Shown here in pieces: positions 36,088 to 46,802 of a stretch of 64,000 nt of DNA. The stretch covers positions 186,001-250,000 of the forward strand of contig NZ_JAKFGB010000003.1 in the NCBI RefSeq assembly GCF_022267515.1, written 5' to 3'. The position numbers and the translations under genes are program-made. How positions within the stretch are numbered: position 1 is the first letter of the stretch; each line of letters starts with the position of its first letter. A model generated the notes under the pieces. It saw only the letters and a list, made by a program, of their open reading frames with translations. It made no database searches and had not been told where the DNA came from. This DNA comes from Rubinisphaera margarita (GTDB lineage: Bacteria; Planctomycetota; Planctomycetia; Planctomycetales; Planctomycetaceae).

Positions 36088-36350
36088 GATCTGAAGGCTC
36101 CTGCAGAAGGATCAACGACGCGCTCTAATGGCGCACCAGCATCTCCGAACGGAAATTGAGGGTAAAAGAAGGGCGATCGGAATCTAACAGAGAGTTCCAG
36201 AAGTCGCCTAGACCACTTTGATTTCCCTCTTGCGGACCTCCGGAAGCAAGGTTGCCACATTCCCGTGCAGCCTTAGTGAGCAGCGGGTGCTGAAGGCGTT
36301 GGCATGCTGCTGCTGATTTGGGCGACGAGGAAAGGTCAAGTGGCAGTTTT

Positions 36351-36382
36351 AAAAAAACAGGTAAAAAAAACCGCCTGAAAAA
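36351..36382. promoter_or_regulatory. Three A-tracts upstream of the sigma-54 promoter
   Basis: Runs of seven, eight and five A residues at 36351-36357, 36363-36370 and 36378-36382 lie 40-70 bases before the promoter. They would bend the DNA between an activator site and RNA polymerase, as IHF or intrinsic bends do at sigma-54 promoters. Confidence 0.4.
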
Positions 36383-36422
36383 CAGGGGTCTGCACGCCCT
36401 CTTCGCATTCGGTGAGGGAAAA

Positions 36423-36438
36423 TGGCGCACCACTTGCA
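36423..36438 (+). promoter_or_regulatory. Sigma-54 (-24/-12) promoter for amt
   Basis: TGGCGCACCACTTGCA matches the consensus TGGCAC(G)N4TTGC(A/T) at the invariant GG and GC with exactly the required 12-base spacing. Predicted start is near 36449, giving a leader of about 200 bases before the ATG at 36650. No clear NtrC site was identified upstream. Confidence 0.65.
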
Positions 36439-36649
36439 TTACTTACAAATCGCTCGGAGGCAAGACCGTTTTTGCCTCTTCGGCGAACTTTCCAGACTCC
36501 GGAATCCGTCGATCTCCGGGAACACCTGTCGTCCTGCCGACAACTCACCTTTTGAGTCGCAACCTGAGAACGATCTGCAGTGAATAACGATAGCGATAGT
36601 CGCTATGTGTAGTCTTGACGGCTCCGTATTTTCATCAGAAAGAGAACGA

Positions 36650-38143
<1,494 letters not shown>

Positions 38144-38157
38144 TGCTCGTTGGTGTG

Positions 38158-38207
38158 CCGTTGGGATCAAATCCCTCTCACGATCGATTTGATCCCAACG
38201 GTCTTTT
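38158..38207 (+). terminator. Rho-independent terminator between amt and P-II gene
   Basis: A 15-bp stem (CCGTTGGGATCAAAT / ATTTGATCCCAACGG) with a 14-base loop, followed by TCTTTT. It separates amt from the P-II gene, which therefore needs read-through or its own promoter. Confidence 0.85.
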
Positions 38208-38309
38208 CACTAGAATCCGCAGCCATCTGCCTGCGGCCTGTAACTGTCAAAAATCTCTCCGCGACTTGATCACGGACACACAATACGCCTCTCAGACCGG
38301 AATCGCATT

Positions 38310-38648
38310 ATGAAAAAGATTGAAGCCATTATCAGGCACTTCAAGCTGGAAGACGTGAAGTCTGCTCTAGTTGCTGCCCAGATCGAAGGAATGACCGTCG
38401 CAGAAGTTCGCGGCTTCGGCCGTCAGAAGGGTCACAAGGAAACTTATCGTGGAGCTGAGTACGTCGTCGACTTCATGCCGAAAGTGAAAGTCGAGATCGT
38501 CATCTCCGATACCATGGCCGACAAAGCCATCCAGGTCATCTCGGACGCCGCCCGGACCGGCAACATTGGCGACGGAAAGATCTTCGTCTCCGATGTCGAA
38601 CAGGTCATTCGCATCCGCACCGGCGAAACCGGCGACGAAGCAATCTAG
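38310..38648 (+). CDS. glnK: P-II nitrogen regulatory protein
   Basis: Trimeric signal protein integrating ATP/ADP, 2-oxoglutarate and nitrogen status, blocking the Amt channel when nitrogen is ample. 112 residues, the usual length. The T-loop is intact with Tyr51 (ETYRGAEYVVDF), the usual uridylylation site. The ending RIRTGETGDEAI matches GlnB/GlnK. The 102-base gap to the amt terminator shows a partly independent unit; linkage with amt supports GlnK rather than GlnB. No ribosome-binding site stronger than CGGAATC is seen. Confidence 0.93.
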   Translation: MKKIEAIIRHFKLEDVKSALVAAQIEGMTVAEVRGFGRQKGHKETYRGAEYVVDFMPKVKVEIVISDTMADKAIQVISDAARTGNIGDGKIFVSDVEQVIRIRTGETGDEAI

Positions 38649-38710
38649 AACGATCGATGGAACGACTGTCAGGACGACAGGACAAGCGTCACGACGACGC
38701 CGAATGCTGA

Positions 38711-38742
38711 AGAGTCACTTCCCTGGAGGTGACTCTTTTTTT
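38711..38742 (+). terminator. Rho-independent terminator after P-II gene
   Basis: Stem AGAGTCAC / GTGACTCT extended by partly paired bases around a short CTGG loop, followed by seven T residues. Confidence 0.85.
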
Positions 38743-38941
38743 ATGGCACCGATGTGAATGGCTGAGAAGAATCGCTGCGGATGGCTCTACCGTGACACAC
38801 AGATTCTGCCTCGGGCCATGTCGACTCTATGAACTGCGACGATTCCGCAGCCGCCCGGGCCCTTGAGGTCAGCGTCGTCTCAGTTAAGATAAACTTTGAT
38901 CGATCCACCTATGATTTTCGTCTTTACGGGAGATTTTGAGT

Positions 38942-40237
38942 ATGGTCAGTCCGATCCGTCGGAACCTGCTTTCTGTTGCAGTTGTTTTCGCAGTCGCCAC
39001 TCTGGGGCAGAGTGCAATCGCTAATGAACCGGTCAAACCACCGAAGGACCTTTCGAAGGAACAGGTCAAGGAGATCGCCGAAGAACTGTCGGACGAAGTT
39101 CTGCTCGGCAATGGCGAACTTACACAAGGAATTCCCGGCTCCGGTCCGTTGACCATGGAGCAGATCAAAGCCTGGATCAGTCGGGACGATGTTCACAAGC
39201 CACTCAAGGTCGAACTGCCACTCGGTTTGAATGTCGCCCGGATTCCGGACGGGGTTCTGGATGCCAACCCGCTCACGCGGGCCAAAATCGAACTCGGGCG
39301 TCAGCTCTATTTCGATACCCGACTCTCGGTCGATAACTCGATCAGCTGTGCCAGCTGTCACGATCCCGATGTCGGCTATGCCCGTGAAACGCAGTTTGGC
39401 GTCGGCATTCAGGGGCTGACCGGCAACCGAAACTCGCCGACCAGCTACAACCGCATTCTCAGCACTGCTCAGTTCTGGGATGGGCGAGCCGCCTCGCTGG
39501 AAGAACAGGCCGTCGGCCCGATTGCTAATCCGATCGAAATGGGCAATACGCACGAAGTCTGCGTGAAGACCGTCGGCGATATTCCTGGCTACGTCGCTCA
39601 GTTCGAAAAGGTCTTCCCGAAGGAAGGCGTGACGATCGAAACGATCGGCAAAGCGATTGCCTCTTTTGAACGTGTCATCGTGACTGGCCCTTCGCCGTAT
39701 GATTACTACGAACGCCTCAAGCCGTTTCTGAACTTCACTTCGGAAGATCTTGAAGACGATCCGGATCTGAAGGAAGAATACGACGCGGTCATGGCCGAAC
39801 TGGAAGCCAATCCGATGTCGGAATCGGCAATTCGCGGCCGCAACCTGTTCTTCAGTGAACGGGTCAACTGCGCCGCCTGCCACGTGGGGGCCAACCTGAC
39901 CGATGAGAAGTTCCACAATATCGGCGTGGGCATGGACCAGCCGAACCCGGACCTCGGCCGCTTTGCCGTCACCGGCGATGAGAAAGACAAGGGAGCGTTC
40001 AAAACGCCGACCATTCGCAACGTCGCCCTCACGGCTCCGTACATGCACGACGGCAGCCAGAAGACACTGATGGAAGTGGTCGAGCATTACGCCAAGGGAG
40101 GCGTGCCCAATCCCTGGCTGAGCGACAAGATCGAGAAGATCAACCTGACCCAGCAGGAGAAGGAAGACCTTGTCGCCTTCATGGAAGCCTGCACCGGCGA
40201 CCTGCAAATCGTCGAACGCGGCCGCCTGCCTCAGTAA
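38942..40237 (+). CDS. Di-haem cytochrome c peroxidase (CcpA/MauG family)
   Basis: Periplasmic peroxidase, 431 residues from ATG 38942 (GGGAG nine bases upstream; a TTG at 38936 is the alternative). Signal peptide ends at about QSAIAN. A ~100-residue N-terminal extension with SDEVLLGNGELTQGIPG precedes the peroxidase part. Two haem c sites are visible: C136-A-S-C139-H140 and C310-A-A-C313-H314. RNVALTAPYMHDG is the C-terminal signature. Expected to reduce hydrogen peroxide with electrons from small cytochromes. The extension may serve another role than in the standard enzyme. Isolated unit ended by a terminator. Confidence 0.92.
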   Translation: MVSPIRRNLLSVAVVFAVATLGQSAIANEPVKPPKDLSKEQVKEIAEELSDEVLLGNGELTQGIPGSGPLTMEQIKAWISRDDVHKPLKVELPLGLNVARIPDGVLDANPLTRAKIELGRQLYFDTRLSVDNSISCASCHDPDVGYARETQFGVGIQGLTGNRNSPTSYNRILSTAQFWDGRAASLEEQAVGPIANPIEMGNTHEVCVKTVGDIPGYVAQFEKVFPKEGVTIETIGKAIASFERVIVTGPSPYDYYERLKPFLNFTSEDLEDDPDLKEEYDAVMAELEANPMSESAIRGRNLFFSERVNCAACHVGANLTDEKFHNIGVGMDQPNPDLGRFAVTGDEKDKGAFKTPTIRNVALTAPYMHDGSQKTLMEVVEHYAKGGVPNPWLSDKIEKINLTQQEKEDLVAFMEACTGDLQIVERGRLPQ

Positions 40238-40260
40238 GCGGCAGCATCGAGGAGAAACTA

Positions 40261-40292
40261 AAAAGAGCCACGATCAATCGCGGCTCTTTTTT
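40261..40292. terminator. Terminator after the peroxidase gene
   Basis: AAAAGAGCC / GGCTCTTTT stem with an 11-base loop, T-tract on the + strand and A-tract on the other, so it may stop transcription in both directions. Confidence 0.8.
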
Positions 40293-40305
40293 CATGCGCC
40301 CCAAA

Positions 40306-40496
40306 GGATGGCACAGAGATTCACCTCTGTGTTGCCACGCAACAGAAGGCTGGGAAAAGACGATCGTTGAAGAGCGAACGAGGTTATGGCGTTCGACGCG
40401 GAGCACGGTTTAAAGAAGTGCGTGCTCAAACAGAGCCTCGGTGGAAGACAAGCCGGGTGTTGCTACGCAACACAGAGTTAAAACTCTGTGCCATCC
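40306..40496 (+). repeat. Palindrome-ended repeat, copy A (191 bp)
   Basis: Both ends are near-perfect inverted copies of each other over about 39 bases (40306-40344 and 40458-40496): outer GGATGGC, a hairpin CACAGAG/CTCTGTG, then a hairpin TGTTGC/GCAACA. The interior (40345-40457) is not self-complementary and encodes no obvious protein. About 80 percent identical to copy B and in the same direction. Its right end is 28 bases beyond the stop of the leftward gene at 40524. The structure fits a MITE or REP/BIME element. No target duplication could be assigned with confidence. Confidence 0.75.
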
Positions 40497-40523
40497 CATG
40501 CTGGATGACGAGTCGATTTAACT

Positions 40524-41321
40524 TCAACGACTGACGAGATCCTGCATCCGAGCATTCTCAGGCAGGTTCAGTTCGAACACGTCGGGAGACACTGCTCCTG
40601 CGGTTGCTTTCACGAGTTCGGTTCGCGTCACGAGTGTAGGGGCCAGATTCGTTGTTCCGTCTGAGTCGTATTCGCTGCAAAGAACAACAGCAGGCAGGGG
40701 AGCCGGAAGGCCATCGACGTGCTGATACGAGAGGATCTCCGAACTTGATTTCACCACGTCTGTGCCCGGGTGCTTTCGGACTCTCCTGTGAACGAACCAG
40801 CCATTGCCGTGCGACAGCCAGAGTTCGTCATCGAGCGTTCTCGCATGCCAACAACCGGTCTCGCCGATTCGTTCGTTCCCCATGATCTCGTAAGTCGAAT
40901 CGTCCATGAATTCGGGCATCCACAATTCCGAATCTTCGGATCGCTCGCCTTCGCGATAACTCTGCCATCCTTCGGCCCAGTGCAGTGCTTTGAAGTAGAG
41001 GCTGTATCCCGAAGAGAATGGATGACGGCCTGGCATGCGGTGGACCTCGCCGTTCGGGCGGCTGATGGCCAGCGAGATATTCTCTGCGAAGTCGTGAATC
41101 GACTCCCGGTCGATCTGATAGCCATCTCCAGTGATCCCCTCAGCCCGCAAGTGCAACTTCGGCCAGAGAACGTTCAGCGTGACTCGCAATCCCTTCGGAA
41201 ATGCGAAGTCGTTGGTGGCGTCTTCGACTGCGGTCGTCTCCGTGATAAGCGATAACCCGCCCGGCACACGAATTATCAGGTCCTTCGTCGTACGCAGACC
41301 CTCGATCATTTCTCGTGTCAC
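40524..41321 (-). CDS. Unknown protein, 265 residues, between two repeats
   Basis: Start GTG 41321 with a G-rich GGGGGG five bases upstream; an ATG at 41309 is the alternative. No signal peptide, membrane segment or cysteine site is evident and no family was recognised. It is acidic, tryptophan-rich in the middle (EGWQSYREGERSEDSELWMPEFMDD) and looks soluble. It is the only gene between copies A and B of the repeat, so it may have moved with them, though base composition resembles its surroundings. Confidence 0.65.
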   Translation of the reverse strand: MTREMIEGLRTTKDLIIRVPGGLSLITETTAVEDATNDFAFPKGLRVTLNVLWPKLHLRAEGITGDGYQIDRESIHDFAENISLAISRPNGEVHRMPGRHPFSSGYSLYFKALHWAEGWQSYREGERSEDSELWMPEFMDDSTYEIMGNERIGETGCWHARTLDDELWLSHGNGWFVHRRVRKHPGTDVVKSSSEILSYQHVDGLPAPLPAVVLCSEYDSDGTTNLAPTLVTRTELVKATAGAVSPDVFELNLPENARMQDLVSR

Positions 41322-41450
41322 GTTTCCCCCCGCGCTGTCACTGGAGTGGACTGGCCGAACGGCGGACGGTTCTCACACGTGTATAAAACGACTGTGAGCA
41401 GTCTCGCCACGATTAGTGTACACTCGGTCCGGCGATGAGGAAACAAAGAA

Positions 41451-41639
41451 GGATGGCAAAGAGAGTGATCTCTGTGTTTCAACGCATCAGCAAGCTGGGA
41501 AAAGACGATCGATAAATAGCGAACGTGGTATCCGAGTTCGACGCGGCACGGTTTAAAGAAGGGCGTGCTCGAACAGAACCTCGGTCGAAGACAAGCCGCT
41601 TGTTGCTCCGCAACACAGAGTTAAAACTCTGTGCCATCC
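41451..41639 (+). repeat. Palindrome-ended repeat, copy B (189 bp)
   Basis: Same direction and layout as copy A, with a 2-base deletion and scattered substitutions. The right end (GTTGC...GCAACACAGAG...CTCTGTGCCATCC) is better conserved than the left, where CACAGAG has become CAAAGAG. It ends eight bases from the argJ stop codon, so argJ transcripts would carry this hairpin in their 3' tail. Confidence 0.75.
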
Positions 41640-41646
41640 GTGTCGA

Positions 41647-42849
41647 CTACGTGGTGTATTCGGAGTTCAGCCGCACGTATTCCGTGGTCAGGTCGCAGGT
41701 CCAGATTCGCCAGCGGCCGCCGCCGTATTTGAGGGTGATGTCGATCACGACTTCGCCGGTTTTCATCGCGTTCGAGACGGTGGTCTCGTTGAAGTCGACC
41801 GGTTTGCCCTGCTTGAAGACGGCCTGATTGTTGATCGCCAGCGAGACGTCGGCTTCGGAATCGACGCAGCCGGTGCGGCCGCAGGCGGAAACAATGCGGC
41901 CCCAGTTCGGATCGTTGCCGGTGATCGCTGTTTTCACGAGCACATCATCAGCGACCGTGCGGGCGATCTTTTCAGCGTCCTCGTAACTGCGGGCGCCTTC
42001 GACATCGACCGTGATAAAGTGTTCGGCTCCTTCGGCATCGCGAACGATCTTCTGAGCAAGTTCCGCGCACACGGCGGAAAGGGCGGCCTGGAACTGAGCG
42101 ACGTCGCCGCGATCTGCGAGACGAACATCGGCTTTGCCATTCGCCATGAGCAGAACAGAGTCGCTGGTACTCGTATGGCCTTCGACACTGATGCAATTGA
42201 AGGAACTATTCACTGCGGTGGGCAGCAACTCCTCGGCCTGTGCCTCCGTCAGTTCGACATCGGTCATAATGACGGCGAGCATCGTCGCCATGTTGGGAGC
42301 GATCATGGCTGCTCCTTTGCAGACGCCGGTGATGGTCACGCTGCCCGTTTCGAGGTCCACACGGCGACTGACAATCTTCGGATGCGTATCTGTCGTCATC
42401 ATCGCTTCCGCGACCTGCTGCACATGCACGCTGGAGTCACCCTGTTCGGCAACCAGTTTCGGAATGCCGGCCTGCACCTTCTCAATCGGCAGAGGAACGC
42501 CAATCACTCCCGTGGAACAGACGAGCACAGCTTCTGGGGCACACCCAATCTGTTCGGCCAGCGCCGCTGTCATCGTGCGGGCGTTTTCGAGTCCTTCGTC
42601 GCCCGTGCATGCGTTTGCGTTGCCGGCGTTGATGATCACGGCTCGGACCTGATCGGATGGAAGTCGCGAGCGCGAAACCTGAACCGGAGCACCGCAAACG
42701 GCGTTCGTGGTGAAGACGCCCGCAGCCACGCAGGGAGCCGAAGAATGAAAGAGAGCCAGATCTCGGGCAGACGCTCTGGATTTGATGCCGCAGGAAATGC
42801 CGGCCGTGGTGAATCCGTTCGGCAGAAACAGGGATGGCGTCTTGCTCAT
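41647..42849 (-). CDS. argJ: Bifunctional ornithine acetyltransferase / N-acetylglutamate synthase
   Basis: Arginine biosynthesis: transfers acetyl from N-acetylornithine to glutamate, and may use acetyl-CoA as well. 400 residues from ATG 42849 (MSKTPSLFLPNGF), the normal length; the frame can be read to 43110 but that part is unlike the family. The autocleavage site is KGAAMIAPNMATML with catalytic Thr189; Ala replaces Gly after KGA. Other conserved parts are NAGNANACTG and the C-terminal GRTGCVDSEADVSL. No other arg gene is adjacent. Divergent from the ispA gene with about 100 bases between starts. Confidence 0.93.
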   Translation of the reverse strand: MSKTPSLFLPNGFTTAGISCGIKSRASARDLALFHSSAPCVAAGVFTTNAVCGAPVQVSRSRLPSDQVRAVIINAGNANACTGDEGLENARTMTAALAEQIGCAPEAVLVCSTGVIGVPLPIEKVQAGIPKLVAEQGDSSVHVQQVAEAMMTTDTHPKIVSRRVDLETGSVTITGVCKGAAMIAPNMATMLAVIMTDVELTEAQAEELLPTAVNSSFNCISVEGHTSTSDSVLLMANGKADVRLADRGDVAQFQAALSAVCAELAQKIVRDAEGAEHFITVDVEGARSYEDAEKIARTVADDVLVKTAITGNDPNWGRIVSACGRTGCVDSEADVSLAINNQAVFKQGKPVDFNETTVSNAMKTGEVVIDITLKYGGGRWRIWTCDLTTEYVRLNSEYTT

Positions 42850-42950
42850 GATGTGATCTCGACCATGAATTGTTAAACTGTCGCGCCGACTGGCTGTCAG
42901 TCGGCATCGCACTTTTGAAACCCGCGCATCGTAATGAAAACAGGCCTTTC

Positions 42951-43841
42951 GTGCATCTCTTTCCCGATCCCGTTTCCGAATTGCTCGAACAGATCGAGCG
43001 GGCTCTCGATCAGTCCACCCAACTCCCGGCCGACTGCCCGGATCGTCTGCGTGAATCGATGCGGTACAGTCTGCTCGCGGGCGGTAAGCGGCTTCGCCCT
43101 GTGCTGACATTACTCGCCTGTCGCACCTGTGGAACCGATCCGTTACAGGCCATGCCGGCCGCCATCGCCCTGGAAATGGTTCACACCTATTCGCTGATTC
43201 ACGATGACCTGCCGGCCATGGACGACGACGCTCTCCGCCGCGGACGTCCGACGAATCATGTCCAGTTTGGAGAAGCGACCGCGATTCTCGCCGGAGATGG
43301 ACTGCTGACGCACGCGTTCTACACCATCACTTCAGGGCTCGGCGATTCGCGACACGCGGCAGCCTGTTGCCGTGAATTGGCCGAAGCCGCTGGAGCCACA
43401 GGAATGGTCGGCGGACAGCAGGCGGATCTGGAAGCTGAAACGGCTGCTCCCGGAGCACTCGGATTCGCGGACCTGCTGGAGATTCATCGGCGAAAAACCG
43501 GGTGTCTGATCCGTTGTGCACTTCGGATGGGAGCAATCGTCGCGGATGCGTCAGAACGGCAATTTGCGGCCTTGACGAAATACGGGGAGGCAATCGGCCT
43601 GGCCTTTCAGATTGCCGATGATGTGCTCGATCGCACTGGAACACAGGAAAAAATGGGGAAACAGGTCGCTAAAGACGATTCCCACTCGAAACTCACCTTT
43701 CCCGCGTTGCTCGGGCTGGACGAAAGTCGGGCGCGAGCTGAACAACTGGTTGCTGATGCGATTGCCGCTCTCGACATTTTTGAGAACGAAACCACTGCAT
43801 TAAGGTCGCTGGCTCGATATAGTATTGTCAGAGACCACTGA
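42951..43841 (+). CDS. ispA: Polyprenyl (farnesyl/geranylgeranyl) diphosphate synthase
   Basis: Condenses isopentenyl diphosphate with allylic diphosphates. 296 residues from GTG 42951 (AGG six bases upstream), close to E. coli IspA. The first Asp-rich motif is DDLPAMDDD near 84, the second DDVLD near 225, with GGKRLRP at the N-terminal side. Directly followed by dxs at about 100 bases, giving an isoprenoid pair as in many bacteria. Product chain length cannot be told from the motifs with certainty; residues before the first DD (TYSLIH) fit a farnesyl-type enzyme. Start codon choice is the main uncertainty. Confidence 0.88.
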   Translation: MHLFPDPVSELLEQIERALDQSTQLPADCPDRLRESMRYSLLAGGKRLRPVLTLLACRTCGTDPLQAMPAAIALEMVHTYSLIHDDLPAMDDDALRRGRPTNHVQFGEATAILAGDGLLTHAFYTITSGLGDSRHAAACCRELAEAAGATGMVGGQQADLEAETAAPGALGFADLLEIHRRKTGCLIRCALRMGAIVADASERQFAALTKYGEAIGLAFQIADDVLDRTGTQEKMGKQVAKDDSHSKLTFPALLGLDESRARAEQLVADAIAALDIFENETTALRSLARYSIVRDH

Positions 43842-43945
43842 CGACGGTTTTCCCACCTGAGATGACAACTTTGACCGCAGGGCAGGAGTGACGTTGCCGT
43901 ACGCGAGTCTCTCTTCTGCCTCTATTGAAATCGGATTCCGAAGTG

Positions 43946-45859
43946 ATGGATTACGAACTCCTGCCGCTCATTTCGTCGCCGCACGATCTCAAAACTCTCT
44001 CGGATACCCAGCTGACCAAACTCTCAGCCGAAATCCGTGAGGCACTCTGCCAGATCGTCGAAACGAAGCCTGCCCACTTCGCCAGCAATCTCGGCGTCGT
44101 CGAACTGTGTCTTGCGCTGCATCTGGTCTTCGACTTCTCGAAAGATCGCCTGATCTGGGACACGGGGCATCAGATCTATCCGCACAAAATGATCACCGGG
44201 CGCTTCCCGCAGGTCCGCACGATTCGGGATCGCGGCGGCCTCATGGGTTTCCCCAATCCCAATGAAAGCCCGTACGACCTGTTTATGACCGGCCACGCCG
44301 GCTCTTCGGTTTCGACCGTTCTCGGAATGCAGACCGCCGACGACATGCTGTTCAACGATGGCCGCCGATCGGTCGCCGTTATCGGAGATGGCGCGCTTCC
44401 GTCTGGCGTCGTCTTTGAAGCCTTCAATAATGCCGCCGGTCTGAATAAAGATATCCTCGTCATCCTCAACGACAATCAGATGGGGATCTGCCCGCGTGTC
44501 GGAGGACTGGCTGAGTATCTCGATAAGGCTCGCGTCGCGCCGTTCTATAACGGTTTGAAGCGGGACATCGCCTGGGCACTCAACAAGTTCCCCATGGTCG
44601 GCGATCCGACTCTGAAGGGGCTGTCGAACGTCAAAGAAGCTCTCAAGACGCTGCTGCATGGCGGCATGCTCTTCGAACAACTCGGCTTCCGCTACATCGG
44701 CCCGGTCGATGGCCACGATCTGAAGTCGTTGCGTAAGCATCTCGAAATGGTGAAGGATGTGAAGGGGCCGACCCTGCTGCACGTCTTCACCGAAAAAGGG
44801 AAGGGCTTCCTGCCCGCCTGTGAAGATCCGGTTCGCTTCCATTCGCCGTCCCCATTCGATCGCACCGAAGATGGCTTCGTCGTGCCGCGAGCCAAGGGGA
44901 AGTCGGTCAGTTATACCGAGGTCGCCAGCGAGTCGATCTACAACATCATGCGGAACGATCACCGGGCCTGTGTGCTGACCGCCGCCATGTGTGCCGGGAA
45001 CAATCTCGAGAAGGTTCGCGACGAAATCCCCGATCGCTTCTTCGACACCGGCATTTGTGAAGCACACGCAGTCGCCTTCGCGGCCGGGATGGCCAAGTCG
45101 GGGATGAAACCGATCGTCGATATTTACAGCACGTTCCTGCAGAGAAGCTTCGACCACATCTTCCAGGAAGTTGCCCTGCAGAATCTGCCGGTCGTCTTTG
45201 CGATGGATCGAGCCGGGCTGTGCGGGCCGGATGGTCCGACGCATCACGGAGTCTTCGACAATACCTACATGCGGACGTTCCCGAACATCACCCTGATGGC
45301 ACCCGGCGACTCTCGCGACCTCGAAGCGATGCTGCCGTTCGCCGTGCAGCACGACGGCCCCATTTCAGTTCGCTATCCCAAAGCCAGTGCCGAGAACGTG
45401 CAGCGGGACGATGGCTTCAAACCGATTCAGCTCGGCAAGAGCGAAGTCCTGAGCTGGGGTTCGGATGCCATGATTATCTCCTTCGGGGCATTGCTGTCCG
45501 AGTGCACGAAAGCGGCCGAGAAGCTGGAGAAGGATGGCTTCGACGTGGGCGTCATCAACGCCCGCTTCCTCCGCCCGCTCGATACCGATGTCATTCTGGA
45601 AGCGATCGAGAAATGCGATGTTGTTCTCACCGTCGAAGAGAACACGCTTTGTGGAGGCTTCGGCTCCGCTGTTCTTGAAGCTGCCAACGATGCCGGTCTG
45701 TCGACGCGAAACATCAAACGGGTCGGCATTCCCGATCGATTCATCGAGCATGGCGATCGGGATGAACTGCTCGCCGAACTCGGTCTGAATGCCGTCGGTT
45801 TCATCCGTACGATTCGCGAGTTGCTCTCTGAACGAGCCGTGAACGAGCCGATCGGCTAG
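43946..45859 (+). CDS. dxs: 1-deoxy-D-xylulose-5-phosphate synthase
   Basis: First and rate-limiting step of the MEP isoprenoid pathway: pyruvate plus glyceraldehyde 3-phosphate. 637 residues from ATG 43946; seven codons upstream is a TTG. Thiamine-diphosphate motif GDGALPSGVVFEAFNNAAG with the closing NDNQMGI is present. The catalytic His region TGHQIYPHK and the transketolase pyrimidine domain (YSTFLQRSFDHIFQEVALQNLPV) are intact. Length matches DXS. Operon with ispA upstream and a nitrilase-family gene 36 bases downstream. Confidence 0.95.
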   Translation: MDYELLPLISSPHDLKTLSDTQLTKLSAEIREALCQIVETKPAHFASNLGVVELCLALHLVFDFSKDRLIWDTGHQIYPHKMITGRFPQVRTIRDRGGLMGFPNPNESPYDLFMTGHAGSSVSTVLGMQTADDMLFNDGRRSVAVIGDGALPSGVVFEAFNNAAGLNKDILVILNDNQMGICPRVGGLAEYLDKARVAPFYNGLKRDIAWALNKFPMVGDPTLKGLSNVKEALKTLLHGGMLFEQLGFRYIGPVDGHDLKSLRKHLEMVKDVKGPTLLHVFTEKGKGFLPACEDPVRFHSPSPFDRTEDGFVVPRAKGKSVSYTEVASESIYNIMRNDHRACVLTAAMCAGNNLEKVRDEIPDRFFDTGICEAHAVAFAAGMAKSGMKPIVDIYSTFLQRSFDHIFQEVALQNLPVVFAMDRAGLCGPDGPTHHGVFDNTYMRTFPNITLMAPGDSRDLEAMLPFAVQHDGPISVRYPKASAENVQRDDGFKPIQLGKSEVLSWGSDAMIISFGALLSECTKAAEKLEKDGFDVGVINARFLRPLDTDVILEAIEKCDVVLTVEENTLCGGFGSAVLEAANDAGLSTRNIKRVGIPDRFIEHGDRDELLAELGLNAVGFIRTIRELLSERAVNEPIG

Positions 45860-45895
45860 ACCCCGTTTCTCTCTCTCGCAGGAAGATCAGACGCG

Positions 45896-46765
45896 ATGAA
45901 ACTGATCGGCGTGCAATGCGATGTCACGCTGGGCCAGCCGGCTCAGAATCTGGCGCGACTTCTGGACTGGCTGGATCAGGCGGCTGAAAAGCGAGCCGAT
46001 CTCGTCATCTTCCCGGAATGCGCCATCACCGGATACGGGTACGATTCCCGCGACCAGGCTCTGGAATTCACTCAGAAGCTCGACGGAGAAGCCAGCCGCG
46101 AGATTATTGCGGCCTGTCAGCGACACAGCCTTCGCTGCCTGTACGGGTTTCTTGAGGATCTCGACGGCAAGGTATTCAACTCCATCGCCCTTGTCGGACC
46201 TGAGGGGCTGATTGCGGTCTACCGTAAGATTCACCTCCCGTTTATTGGCGTCGATCGCTACACCGACTACGGCTGCGAGCCGCTCTGCGTGCATGAAGTT
46301 GACGGCGTGAAGATCGGCCTGAATATCTGCTACGATGCCGCCTTTCCGGAAGTTTCGCGGATTCTCGCTCTCGAAGGAGCGGATCTCATTGCGCTGCCGA
46401 CGAACTGGCCGCCGGGGGCCGAGATTATGTCGCCGACGGTCATCCAGACGCGGGCTCTTGAGAACGGCGTCTATTATGCGGCGGTGAATCGGGTGGGGCT
46501 CGAAGCCGGCTGTCAGTTCATCGGTCGCAGCTGCATTGCCGGTCCGGGAGGGAAGGTACTGGCGATGGGCTCGAACGACGGTGAAGAGATGCTCGAAGCC
46601 GAAATCGATATCGAGCTTGCTCGCAATAAACACACGATTCGCATTCCGGGAATCAGTGAGATCGACCGGCTCGCGGATCGTCGTCCCGAGTTCTATAAGC
46701 CGCTGGTTGAAGCTCATTCGCGGACCACGCCGCGTGTTCTGCATCACGGGCCCAACCCGGAGTAA
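45896..46765 (+). CDS. Carbon-nitrogen hydrolase (nitrilase superfamily)
   Basis: 289 residues. The Glu-Lys-Cys triad is E41 (FPECAITGYG), K111 (YRKIHLP) and C145 (NICYDAAFPE). This matches the amidase branch; nitrile hydrolysis is not implied. Substrate is unknown: omega-amidase, N-carbamoyl-amidase and NAD-related roles are all used in the family. Spaced 36 bases after dxs and 37 before the NYN gene, so part of the same run. AGGA lies upstream at about 12 bases. Confidence 0.88.
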   Translation: MKLIGVQCDVTLGQPAQNLARLLDWLDQAAEKRADLVIFPECAITGYGYDSRDQALEFTQKLDGEASREIIAACQRHSLRCLYGFLEDLDGKVFNSIALVGPEGLIAVYRKIHLPFIGVDRYTDYGCEPLCVHEVDGVKIGLNICYDAAFPEVSRILALEGADLIALPTNWPPGAEIMSPTVIQTRALENGVYYAAVNRVGLEAGCQFIGRSCIAGPGGKVLAMGSNDGEEMLEAEIDIELARNKHTIRIPGISEIDRLADRRPEFYKPLVEAHSRTTPRVLHHGPNPE

Positions 46766-46802
46766 TTCGGCTCGCTGACGTGCCGAGGTCAGGTTCGCCG
46801 CC

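Noticed and set aside
36128..36138. Second copy of ATGGCGCACCA near 36128 as a sigma-54 promoter
   Set aside because: It lacks TTGC at the -12 position, so only the -24 half matches.
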